Part shown: piece by piece, positions 8,095 through 14,970 of the stretch | Layout of the letters: the number at the start of each line of letters is the position of its first letter | Position numbering within the stretch: the first letter of the stretch is position 1 | The notes under the pieces: generated by a model | What the model was told of the DNA's origin: nothing | The model's input: the letters and a program-made list of their open reading frames with translations, nothing else | Databases searched by the model: none | Program-made: the position numbers and the translations under genes | Assembly (NCBI RefSeq): GCF_024213195.1 | Contig: NZ_JANAVF010000014.1 | Span: 173,963 to 237,962 of the forward strand | Direction: 5' to 3' | From: Streptomyces sp. TBY4 | GTDB taxonomy: Bacteria; Actinomycetota; Actinomycetes; Streptomycetales; Streptomycetaceae | Length of the DNA: 64,000 nt

Positions 8095-9719
8095 GAACCG
8101 CCGCCGGTCTTGCCGGTGTCGGCCTTGCCCCCGGCGCCCTTGCCGCCGCTCCGCTTCTCCGCTGCGCCCGGGTCGACTCCGATGACCACCGAGTCGCCGT
8201 CCGCGATCACGCCGTCCCCGGCGGGCCGGATCTCCACGTAGCCGTCGCCGGTCGTGCCGGGCCGGACCTCGACCCGGCGCTGGGCCCCCGTACCGTCCAC
8301 GACCGTGACGCTGGTGCGGCCGTCGGTTCCGGCGGAGACGGCGGTGACCGGGACGACGAGCGCGTTGCCGTCGGTCGCGGCGGCCTCGACGGTCAGCCGT
8401 ACGTCCTGACCGGCGAGTTTGGCGTCCAGCGCGGCGAGGGGGCGTACGAGCATCTCGTACCCGCTCGGCCCGGAGGGGGCGGGAGCCTGCTGGCCCGGCC
8501 CCTCCCCCGGCCCGCCGCCGTTCGGCGCGGGCGCCGCCGACGCGGTGTCCGCGACCGACAGCACCTCGGCCGCCACGGTGACCCCGCTGACCTCGGAGAG
8601 GATCTCGACCTTCTGGCCCGCACGGACCAGGCCCTTCTGGTGTTCGGCGAGCTGCCCGCGTACGACGAGCGCACCCGCGGACAGCGTCATCGCGGCGCCG
8701 CTGACCGGGGAGCCGGGGCGGACGCCGACGGAGTCGACGCGGGCGGGGAAGGACTCCAGGAAGACGACCTCGCCCGCCGGGACCATGGGTCCGGCCGCCG
8801 CGCGGGCCCCGGCGAGCCGCTCGCGGGCCTTGGCCAGGTCCTCCTGGGCGCGGGCCACGGCCCGGGCGGCCTCCTGGCGGCCGCCCTTGCCGCCGGGCGC
8901 GGCGCTCGCACCAGGACCAGTCGCGCTACCCGAACTACCTTCCCTCGCCGCCGCCTTGACGTCCTCCAGGGAGCGTTCGGCCGAAGTCACCGCGTCCTCG
9001 GCGTTCGTGACGGCCTCGCCCCCGTCGGCCACCGCGGGCAGCGGGTCGTAGCCGATCGACTTGTAGAACGCGCCCAGCGCGGCCTTGGTCCCGGCCCCGA
9101 AGGTGCCCGCCTTGTCGGATCCCGCGCCGTGCCCGAGCCCGGCGAGGGCCTTCTGGAGCTGCTTCACGTCCTCGCCGGTGGCACCCGGCTTCAGGTCCCG
9201 GTACACCGGCAGCGCGCCGGGCAGCGCGAAGACAGGGCGTCCGGAGACCTCCAGGAGCACCTTGCCCGCCTCGACGGGGTCCCCCTGGCGCACGGCCACC
9301 TTGGTGACCACCGCGGGGCCGGCCCCCTCCCCGCCCGCGACCGCCGGGGTGACCGGGACCGCCTGGGCGGAGGTGACCGTGCCGCGCACGATGAGGGTGT
9401 CGCGCAGCACGCGCTTCTCGACCCGCGCCACGAGTACGTCCAGGGGCGGCGGGCCCGCCTCGGCCGCGGCCTGCGCCGGCGACTTGATCACCAGCGAGGC
9501 ACCGACACCGGCGGCGGAGAGCAGCACGGCCCCCACCGCCACGACCGCCACCCACCTGCGCCGCCGGGCCAACCCGGCTGAGGCGTCTGCACCTTCGACC
9601 TCCGGGGCCCGCTCGACCTGCTCGACCTGCTCGACCAGCTCCCGCTGCTCGACCTGCTCCGACTTCTTCGCAGCCAGCACGAGTTCGGCCCCGGGGCGGT
9701 CCCGCGCCTCGTCCGTCAT
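8091..9719 (-). CDS. Efflux periplasmic-adaptor-like (membrane fusion) protein with peptidoglycan-binding domain
   Basis: 542 residues. A cytoplasmic head with a Val-Glu-Gln-rich run (KKSEQVEQRELVEQVEQ) is followed by one TM at about residues 55-80, then an extracellular HlyD-like adaptor. The middle contains a PG_binding_1 segment (DLKPGATGEDVKQLQKAL...GLG) and a long coiled coil (VTNAEDAVTSAERSLEDVKAA onward in pieces). The C-terminal beta-barrel ends in a Gly-Lys tail. It is first of the three-gene exporter operon and overlaps the ATPase by 4 nt. I chose the ATG at 9719; upstream in-frame sequence is not TM-like and has no family features. Confidence 0.8.
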   Translation of the reverse strand: MTDEARDRPGAELVLAAKKSEQVEQRELVEQVEQVERAPEVEGADASAGLARRRRWVAVVAVGAVLLSAAGVGASLVIKSPAQAAAEAGPPPLDVLVARVEKRVLRDTLIVRGTVTSAQAVPVTPAVAGGEGAGPAVVTKVAVRQGDPVEAGKVLLEVSGRPVFALPGALPVYRDLKPGATGEDVKQLQKALAGLGHGAGSDKAGTFGAGTKAALGAFYKSIGYDPLPAVADGGEAVTNAEDAVTSAERSLEDVKAAAREGSSGSATGPGASAAPGGKGGRQEAARAVARAQEDLAKARERLAGARAAAGPMVPAGEVVFLESFPARVDSVGVRPGSPVSGAAMTLSAGALVVRGQLAEHQKGLVRAGQKVEILSEVSGVTVAAEVLSVADTASAAPAPNGGGPGEGPGQQAPAPSGPSGYEMLVRPLAALDAKLAGQDVRLTVEAAATDGNALVVPVTAVSAGTDGRTSVTVVDGTGAQRRVEVRPGTTGDGYVEIRPAGDGVIADGDSVVIGVDPGAAEKRSGGKGAGGKADTGKTGGGS

Positions 9720-10183
9720 CTGGGACCCTGCCCGGCAGCAGCCGTAGACGAATCCGCATCCGCGCAGCCCGACGGCGGGAGAACCGCCGAACACGGCAAG
9801 GGGGCAACTACGGATGAAGCCCGTCGAATGGGCACAGCAGACCTCCCGGAACACCCTGCGATCACGGCCACCCTAAACCGCGGAAAGAGCAAGCGACCCG
9901 GCCTCAGGACCAGTTGCAATGACGCATGGCCCGTTATCGACTCCAGGGCGTCGGATTCCATCTGCGAGTGCCCGGCCCGGGTCCTCCGACTGCCAGTCGA
10001 AGTAAGTCTTGCCGGTGCCGCCGCCGGTGCGGTGACGGGTTCGACGAACGGTTCGGGCTGGGGCCCGGCGGCCGCGGGCAGTGAACCAGATCTTCCGGCT
10101 CCTGTACGGCTGACGTCCCCCGGGGAAGGCGTCGCGCGGCGTCCGACGCCGCAGCAGTCACTGAACGCGCGACGCCGCGAGGC
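9720..10183. other. Intergenic region, no gene recognised
   Basis: 464 bp between the cupin gene's stop and the adaptor start. No frame here shows family features or a convincing ribosome-binding site. It should hold the promoter of the leftward exporter operon. Confidence 0.5.
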
Positions 10184-10615
10184 TCAGCCGGCCCCGACCG
10201 GGAGCAGGCCGACCCGCTCCTCCAGCCAGGACGGAAGATCCAGCAGCCGGACGCCTTCTTGTTCTTCGGGGTCGGTGCGTGCGACCAGGCACACCATGTC
10301 CTCGGCTCCGGTGTTGACAGGCATGTGGGGCGTGTCCGCAGGGATGTGGATGTAGTCGCCGGCGCGCAGCAGGGCGTGTTCGGCCAGGTCCTCCCCGTGC
10401 CAGACCTCGACCTGCCCGGACTGGATGAAAATGGCCGACTCGTGCCCCTCGTGCAGGTGAGGGCGCCCCCGCGTCCCCGCGGGCATGACCAGCCGGTGCA
10501 GACACAACCGCTCCGCGCCCGCGGACTGGGCACTGATCCCCGCCCCGAAGGTGCCGCCCTGGATGCCGTCATAGGTGCCGGTCCGCACGACCGTGCACTG
10601 CTTCTGATCTGTCAT
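10184..10615 (-). CDS. Cupin-domain protein
   Basis: 143-residue single-domain cupin. Cupin motif 1 is visible as RPHLHEGHESAIFIQSG (His-X-His...Glu metal ligands) and motif 2 as HIPADTPHMPVNTG. Small cupins bind a divalent metal and act as dioxygenases, isomerases or ligand sensors; the reaction here is unknown. It lies 115 bp downstream of the aminotransferase gene in the same direction and could be the last gene of an ArsR-controlled transcript starting near 12249, though the spacing allows its own promoter. Confidence 0.75.
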   Translation of the reverse strand: MTDQKQCTVVRTGTYDGIQGGTFGAGISAQSAGAERLCLHRLVMPAGTRGRPHLHEGHESAIFIQSGQVEVWHGEDLAEHALLRAGDYIHIPADTPHMPVNTGAEDMVCLVARTDPEEQEGVRLLDLPSWLEERVGLLPVGAG

Positions 10616-10730
10616 GCGGGCAGTACACCAGGCAGCCGACGGCGTCAGAGCAGTTCCCGCCACTGGTCCGGCACGGACTGGCAGCCGTGCACGAGCCGGC
10701 CGCCGCGTGGGCCTTGATGGACTCGATCCG

Positions 10731-12020
10731 TCAAGGCGAGGTCTCGCAAACTCCCCGGACCTGCCCCAGGACGCGCTCCGCCGCGGGGTCAAAGTCCTCG
10801 ACGCATCCCGCAATGCGGGTCAGCGCCTCCTCCAGGCGGTCCGGCGGGACCGTGTAGGAGATGCGGACGTGGTGGGGGGCGGCGAAGTCGGCGCCGGGGA
10901 CCACTGCGACGTTGGCCTCCGTGAGGAGGAGTTCCGCAAAGTCTGCCGCTGAGGTGATGGTGCGGCCGGCCAGGGTGCGGCCGTAGGTGCCGGAGACGTC
11001 GGCGAGGAGGAAGAAGGTGCCGGTGGGGTCTCCGTCGACCTTGATGCCCGGGATGTCCGCCAGGGCCTTGATGGTGGTCAGGCGGCGGTCGTTCAGTTCG
11101 TGTCGGCGGCGCTCCAGCTCGGTGGTGAGGTCTGCCGTCAGGGCGCCGAGTGCCGCCTGCTGGGAGATCGAGGACGGGGCCGAGGCCGTGTGGCTCTGGA
11201 TCGCCGTGATGGCCGCCGCCACGGGAGTGGGAGCCGCGACCCAGCCGATGCGCCAGCCCGTCATGGCGAACGTCTTGGAGACGCCGCCGATGGTGAGGGT
11301 GCGTTCGGCGGCTTCCGGGCCGAGTGCCGCGACGGAGACGTGTGCGGTCTCGCCGAAGACCCAGTGGTCGCAGATCTCGTCGCTGATGATCGCCAGGTCG
11401 TGGTCGATCGCCACCTGGACGAGTGCGGCCAGTTCGGTCCTGTCGTGGACGACGCCGGAGGGGTTGGCCGGGTTGTTGAGGAGCAGGACCCTCGTGCGGT
11501 CGGTGACCGCCGCGCGCAGTTGGTCGGCGGTCACCTTCAGACCGGCGTCGGGGGCGGGCTGGACGGGGACGAGGGTGCCTCCTGCCAGGGCTGCGAGGTG
11601 GGGGTAGCTGACCCAGTAGGGGGCCGGGATGAGGATCTCGTCGCCCGGTTCGATCAGGGTGGTGAAGGCGTAGTGGAGGGCTTGCTTGGCGCCGGCCGTG
11701 ATGACCACCTGGCCGGGCTCGTACGCCGTTCCGTGGCGGTTGACGAAGTCGGCGGCGGCCGCCCGGAGTTCGGGGATGCCTGCGGCCGGGGTGTAGCGGG
11801 TGAAGTCGGTGGCGATGGCCTCGAGGGCGGCGTGGGCCGCCGGTTCTACAGTCGGGAAGGCCGGTTCTCCGCTCGTGAGGTTGATGACGTCGACCCCCCG
11901 GGCGATCAGCGCCTTCGCCTGGGCGTCCAGGGCGGCGGTCGCGGAGGGCGGTACCTGCGCGGCTCGCCGGGCCAGGCGGATGGGGCCGGTCGCTTCGGGG
12001 GTGGACGTCTCAGTGCTCAC
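10731..12020 (-). CDS. PLP-dependent class I aminotransferase (aspartate-aminotransferase-like)
   Basis: 429-residue fold-type I transaminase. Visible motifs: NLTSGEPAFPT near the N-terminus, PAPYWVSYPH, LLNNPANPSGVV (substrate/PLP Asn), ISDEICDHWVF (Asp to the pyridine N), GVSKTFAMTGWRIGW with the Schiff-base Lys, and the substrate-binding Arg in HHVRISY. The GTG at 12020 is preceded by GAGGAACC-like sequence. It follows a 57-residue gene by 41 bp, and two ArsR-type operators lie upstream of that gene. Given the arsonopyruvate pathway nearby, transamination of arsonopyruvate to arsonoalanine is an attractive inference; an ordinary Asp/aromatic aminotransferase is the alternative. Confidence 0.88.
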   Translation of the reverse strand: MSTETSTPEATGPIRLARRAAQVPPSATAALDAQAKALIARGVDVINLTSGEPAFPTVEPAAHAALEAIATDFTRYTPAAGIPELRAAAADFVNRHGTAYEPGQVVITAGAKQALHYAFTTLIEPGDEILIPAPYWVSYPHLAALAGGTLVPVQPAPDAGLKVTADQLRAAVTDRTRVLLLNNPANPSGVVHDRTELAALVQVAIDHDLAIISDEICDHWVFGETAHVSVAALGPEAAERTLTIGGVSKTFAMTGWRIGWVAAPTPVAAAITAIQSHTASAPSSISQQAALGALTADLTTELERRRHELNDRRLTTIKALADIPGIKVDGDPTGTFFLLADVSGTYGRTLAGRTITSAADFAELLLTEANVAVVPGADFAAPHHVRISYTVPPDRLEEALTRIAGCVEDFDPAAERVLGQVRGVCETSP

Positions 12021-12061
12021 GAGGTTCCTCGGGGTGGGATTCGGTACGGGTGCGACGGGGT

Positions 12062-12235
12062 TCAGATGCGTACGCCGTAGGAGGCGACCACGGAGTCCTG
12101 GGCGCGGCGGAGTTCGGCCGAGCGGCGCACGGAGTCGCTGACTTCGGCGCAGCCGTCGCAGAAGCGGACGGTGGCGACGAAGGCATCGCTGCGGGCCCGG
12201 CGGAACTTGCGGATGGAGCGGCGAATGGACGACAT
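12062..12235 (-). CDS. 57-residue Arg-rich CxxC protein
   Basis: Small basic protein; N-terminus MSSIRRSIRKFRRARSDAF, then RFCDGCAEVSDSVRRSAELR and end YGVRI. It carries one CDGC pair. I do not recognise a family. Support for it being real: start codon close behind two ArsR-like operators, codon bias consistent with Streptomyces (GC-rich third positions) and an aminotransferase gene 41 bp downstream. A CxxC with an Arg-rich helix could bind a metal(loid) or nucleic acid; that is conjecture. Confidence 0.7.
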   Translation of the reverse strand: MSSIRRSIRKFRRARSDAFVATVRFCDGCAEVSDSVRRSAELRRAQDSVVASYGVRI

Positions 12236-12248
12236 GACATCCTCGATT

Positions 12249-12303
12249 CATAGATGAGCGTCTATGGGTTGAGGATGGCAGGACTCATAGATGTTCGTCA
12301 ATG
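12249..12303. promoter_or_regulatory. Two ArsR-type operators in divergent promoter
   Basis: CATAGATGAGCGTCTATG at 12249-12266 and CATAGATGTTCGTCAATG at 12286-12303, spaced 37 bp start to start. The same element occurs three times at 13931-14019. Consensus CATAGAYGNNYGTCNWTG. They sit between the 57-residue gene (leftward) and an ArsR gene (rightward), so both are probably repressed by an ArsR protein. Confidence 0.75.
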
Positions 12304-12373
12304 GTTTTGGCGTCGCGTCCCGCCTCCCGGGCAGATCTGGACGCAGGAGGCTTCCATCGGCCAGATTGGGCGC

Positions 12374-12751
12374 ATGATCGAGCCTGCACCCGCCGGGATG
12401 TCCACGCCCTGCCGCCCTGAGCCCATGACTGCCGCCGAAGCCGTGGACCTGGCAGCCGCGTTCAAGGCGCTGGCCGATCCGGTGCGGCTGCGGATCGCCA
12501 GCATCGTGGCCTGCTGCCCGGCCGGCGAGGTCTGCATGGGCGAGATCGCCGCGTCGTTCTCCGTCTCGGGGCCGACGGTCAGTCACCACCTGAAGAAGCT
12601 GCGGGAGGCGGGCGTACTGTCCTCCGAGCGGCGGGCGAACGAGGTGTACTACCAGGTGCGTTCCGACCGCCTGGACGCCCTCATAGGCCAGCTCTCCGCG
12701 ATGAAGCCGATGGCCGGGGCCGGGCAGGAATCCTGCGCGCTCCCCGCCTGA
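12374..12751 (+). CDS. arsR: ArsR-family metalloregulator
   Basis: 125-residue winged-helix repressor. Core from FKALADPVRLRIASIV, recognition helix SGPTVSHHLKKLREAG, wing VYYQVRSDRLDALI. The Cys cluster ACCPAGEVCMGE lies where classical ArsR proteins carry CVCD, and a C-terminal CALPA adds another Cys; these could bind As(III). The start is uncertain: ATG 12374 has only a weak TTGGG, and ATG 12398 is an alternative. Divergent to the 57-residue/aminotransferase genes, with two operators between. Confidence 0.88.
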   Translation: MIEPAPAGMSTPCRPEPMTAAEAVDLAAAFKALADPVRLRIASIVACCPAGEVCMGEIAASFSVSGPTVSHHLKKLREAGVLSSERRANEVYYQVRSDRLDALIGQLSAMKPMAGAGQESCALPA

Positions 12752-12783
12752 CCCGACGGGGAAACCCCCCGGACATGGCTGCA

Positions 12784-12808
12784 GCCCGCCCCGGAGCAGG
12801 GGGCGGGC
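12784..12808. terminator. Terminator hairpin
   Basis: GCCCGCCCC at 12784-12792 and GGGGCGGGC at 12800-12808 form a short stem between the convergent ArsR gene (ends 12751) and the permease gene (ends 12847). Confidence 0.65.
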
Positions 12809-12846
12809 CGTTGCCGTCTGTTGCGTTGGCGCTCAGGCCGGGTTGA

Positions 12847-13911
12847 TCAGAGCCACATCGGGGCGGTGTAGCCGAGGACGCACGCACCGGTGAAGAGGAT
12901 GCCGACGACCAGGGCCACCACGCGCCAGCGGGCGATGAGGAGCATGCCGCTGATGGCGCCGACGCTGGTGCCCGCACCGGTCATCAGGAAGGCGATCGCC
13001 GGGCCGGGGCCCATACCGCCCTTCATCAGGGAGGCGATGAGCGGCAGCGAGCCGTCGGAGTTCAGGTAGACCGGGATGCCGATGAGCGCGGCGAGCGGGA
13101 CGGAGTACCAGTTGCCGCCGCCGAGGTACTCGGTCAGGTAGCGGGTCGGGATCGAGTTGATGATCAGGAAGCCGAGCGTCGCGAAGCCCAGGAAGTAGAG
13201 CGCGAGGCGCTTGCTGGTGATCATGAGCTCGTTGCCGAACTCGTCGAGCTTCCAGCGCTTGACCAGGCTGGTCTCGACCGGCGCGGGGGCCGGCGCCGGG
13301 GCGATGGGCCGGTTCAGCAGGGCCGTACGGGCCAGGCCGCCGCCACCACCGGATCCGGCCGGGACGCTCACGCCGCCGCCACCGGTCACGTCGTCCTCGG
13401 CGCCATCGCTGGTGCAGCAGCTCTCCTCGGCCTTCTTCTCGGCCTCGGTGGAGGTCAGGCGGGCCTGGCCGTCGAGCCAGCCGGTCTTTTCGATGAGCCA
13501 GGTGATGGCGCCGGCGAAGAAGCCGAGGACGATCGCGGCCACGAAGAAGGTCACGGCGAAGTCCGGGCCGAACAGACCTATGGAGTAGACGAGTTCCTCC
13601 GGGCTGGTCAGCGGCGAGGCGACCATGAAGGTGACGACCGGGGCCCAGGGGACGCTGGAGGCGAGGGCGCCCAGGACGACCGCGGTGGTGCCGCAGGAGC
13701 AGAACGGGGTGAGCGTCGCGAGGACCACGGCCCCGATGACCGCCCAGAGCGTCTTGCGGCGCAGCCAGGAGGAGAGCCGCTCCGCGCCGACGTACACCGG
13801 GATGGCCGAGGCCACGATCACGCTGATCAGCAGGAAGGGCCAGTTCGCCGCGAGGGTGTGGCCGACGTCCGAGGCTGTCTTGCCCAGGACGTCAAGGACG
13901 GTGTCGAACAC
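12847..13911 (-). CDS. ArsP-type (DUF318/SO_0444-like) permease
   Basis: 354-residue membrane permease with eight or so TMs in two halves. The first half has LTPFCSCGTTAVVLGAL, the Cys-containing signature of the family, and SPLTSPEELVYS; the second half has PVYLNSDGSLPLIASLM and GAGTSVGAISGM. Characterised relatives (ArsP) export trivalent organoarsenicals. The central cytoplasmic loop (about residues 155-205) includes SCCTSDG and Gly/Pro-rich linkers, a possible arsenical-binding loop. GTG 13911 is chosen because GGAG lies 6 nt upstream; a TTG at 13923 would include that site. ArsR-type operators precede it. Confidence 0.85.
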   Translation of the reverse strand: MFDTVLDVLGKTASDVGHTLAANWPFLLISVIVASAIPVYVGAERLSSWLRRKTLWAVIGAVVLATLTPFCSCGTTAVVLGALASSVPWAPVVTFMVASPLTSPEELVYSIGLFGPDFAVTFFVAAIVLGFFAGAITWLIEKTGWLDGQARLTSTEAEKKAEESCCTSDGAEDDVTGGGGVSVPAGSGGGGGLARTALLNRPIAPAPAPAPVETSLVKRWKLDEFGNELMITSKRLALYFLGFATLGFLIINSIPTRYLTEYLGGGNWYSVPLAALIGIPVYLNSDGSLPLIASLMKGGMGPGPAIAFLMTGAGTSVGAISGMLLIARWRVVALVVGILFTGACVLGYTAPMWL

Positions 13912-13930
13912 GGAGAGCTCCAACTCAACT

Positions 13931-14019
13931 CATAGACGGCTGTCGATGGGTTGAACTCTGTCGGATACATAGATGACTGTCAATGAGTTTGGGGAACAAT
14001 CCATAGATGGCCGTCGTTG
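13931..14019. promoter_or_regulatory. Three ArsR-type operators in divergent promoter
   Basis: CATAGACGGCTGTCGATG (13931-13948), CATAGATGACTGTCAATG (13968-13985) and CATAGATGGCCGTCGTTG (14002-14019). The first two are 37 bp apart, the same spacing as the pair at 12249/12286. They control the permease leftward and the ArsR gene rightward. Confidence 0.78.
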
Positions 14020-14027
14020 AATCGGGT

Positions 14028-14378
14028 ATGCCTACGCCCATCTCGGAGCTCTGCTGCTCCCCCGTGCTCGCCGGCCCCCTCACCCCCGAGGCCGCCGACG
14101 ACCTCGCGGCCGCACTGAAGGTCGTCGCGGACTCCACCCGGCTCCGCCTGCTCGGGCTGATCCGCACCCAGCCGGGCGGCGAGGCGTGCACCTGCGACCT
14201 CACCGAGCCGCTGGGGCTGACCCAGCCGACGGTCACGCACCACCTCAAGGTGCTCTTCGAAGCGGGCTTCCTGGAGCGGGAGCGCCGCGGACGCCAGACG
14301 TACTACCGGATCGCGCCGGGCAGCATGACCGTGCTGTGCCAGGCGCTGGACCCCTCCCCGGAGGTCCTCCCCGCCTGA
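14028..14378 (+). CDS. arsR: ArsR-family metalloregulator
   Basis: 116-residue repressor with the classical As(III) site EACTCDL in the helix before the recognition helix LTQPTVTHHLKVLFEAG, and an additional Cys pair near the N-terminus (SELCCSP). The wing is RQTYYRIAPG. ATG 14028 is chosen because an ATG at 14007 lies inside an operator repeat; a leaderless mRNA is possible since no strong ribosome-binding site is visible. Paired divergently with the ArsP-type permease and probably its direct regulator. Confidence 0.9.
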   Translation: MPTPISELCCSPVLAGPLTPEAADDLAAALKVVADSTRLRLLGLIRTQPGGEACTCDLTEPLGLTQPTVTHHLKVLFEAGFLERERRGRQTYYRIAPGSMTVLCQALDPSPEVLPA

Positions 14379-14395
14379 CCCAACTCGTTCCAGCC

Positions 14396-14439
14396 ACGGG
14401 CCAGTTGCCTTCGCGCCACGGCGCAGGCGACTGGCCCGT
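14396..14439 (+). terminator. Terminator hairpin after ArsR
   Basis: 15-bp arms with one mismatch (14396-14410 and 14425-14439) just after the stop at 14378. Confidence 0.65.
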
Positions 14440-14620
14440 CGGCATGATTTGGCATGAGGGTGCCGCGCGCGCTTCCTGCCAGCAGTGATCCCTTCCACAC
14501 CCTGGGTGACCTCGGACAGACTCATGACACCGGGAGGGCGACGAGCCCCCCGGAGACCACCGGAACCGGCCAGCAGGCCGCCGGTCACCAAAAAGCCACT
14601 GTCATTCCAAGGGGATAGCC

Positions 14621-14887
14621 ATGTCTGTTTCGCGTACCTCGATGAGCCTCGCCGCCGCCGTCCTGGTGTCCGTGATCGGACTTGGTTCCGCCTCCGTACT
14701 CAGCTCTTCGGCGATCGGCTCCCTGGCCGGCGCCGGCTGGGACACCGCCCCGAACGGCGCCGGCTGGGACTCCGCCCCCGTCACCCTGGCCGGTGCCGGC
14801 TGGGACTCCGCCCCGGTGACGGCGACCGGCGCCGGCTGGGACTCCGCCCCCATCGACCCCTCCACCAACGGCGCCGGCTGGGACTGA
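14621..14887 (+). CDS. Secreted 88-residue peptide with five GAGWD repeats (putative peptide precursor)
   Basis: ATG follows AAGGGGATAGCC. Residues 1-30 look like a signal peptide (MSVSRTSMSLAAAVLVSVIG, Ala/Ser-rich end). The rest consists of five units: GAGWDTAP, GAGWDSAP, GAGWDSAP, GAGWDSAP and a terminal GAGWD, separated by 1 to 7 variable residues (N, VTLA, VTAT, IDPSTN). It has no Cys. Each unit has one Trp, one Asp and a Ser/Thr-Ala-Pro. I do not recognise a characterised family. The Cys-pair acetyltransferase-like gene starts 83 bp downstream and may be cotranscribed. It could be a multicore modified-peptide precursor, a surface peptide or a metal(loid)-related secreted factor; no evidence chooses between them. 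Confidence 0.75.
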   Translation: MSVSRTSMSLAAAVLVSVIGLGSASVLSSSAIGSLAGAGWDTAPNGAGWDSAPVTLAGAGWDSAPVTATGAGWDSAPIDPSTNGAGWD

Positions 14888-14970
14888 TCCCCGGCCCGCA
14901 CCCGTACCCGCACCCCACCCCGTTGACCCGGCCCACACCCCAGAGCCGCCCCCACCCGAGGAGAAGAAAG

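Noticed and set aside
9716..9961. 81-codon frame in the 9720-10183 gap
   Set aside because: No ribosome-binding site, atypical composition, no recognisable fold.
14621..14887. Lanthipeptide or graspetide precursor
   Set aside because: No Cys for thioether rings, no lanthionine synthetase or ATP-grasp gene nearby, and none of the family leader motifs.
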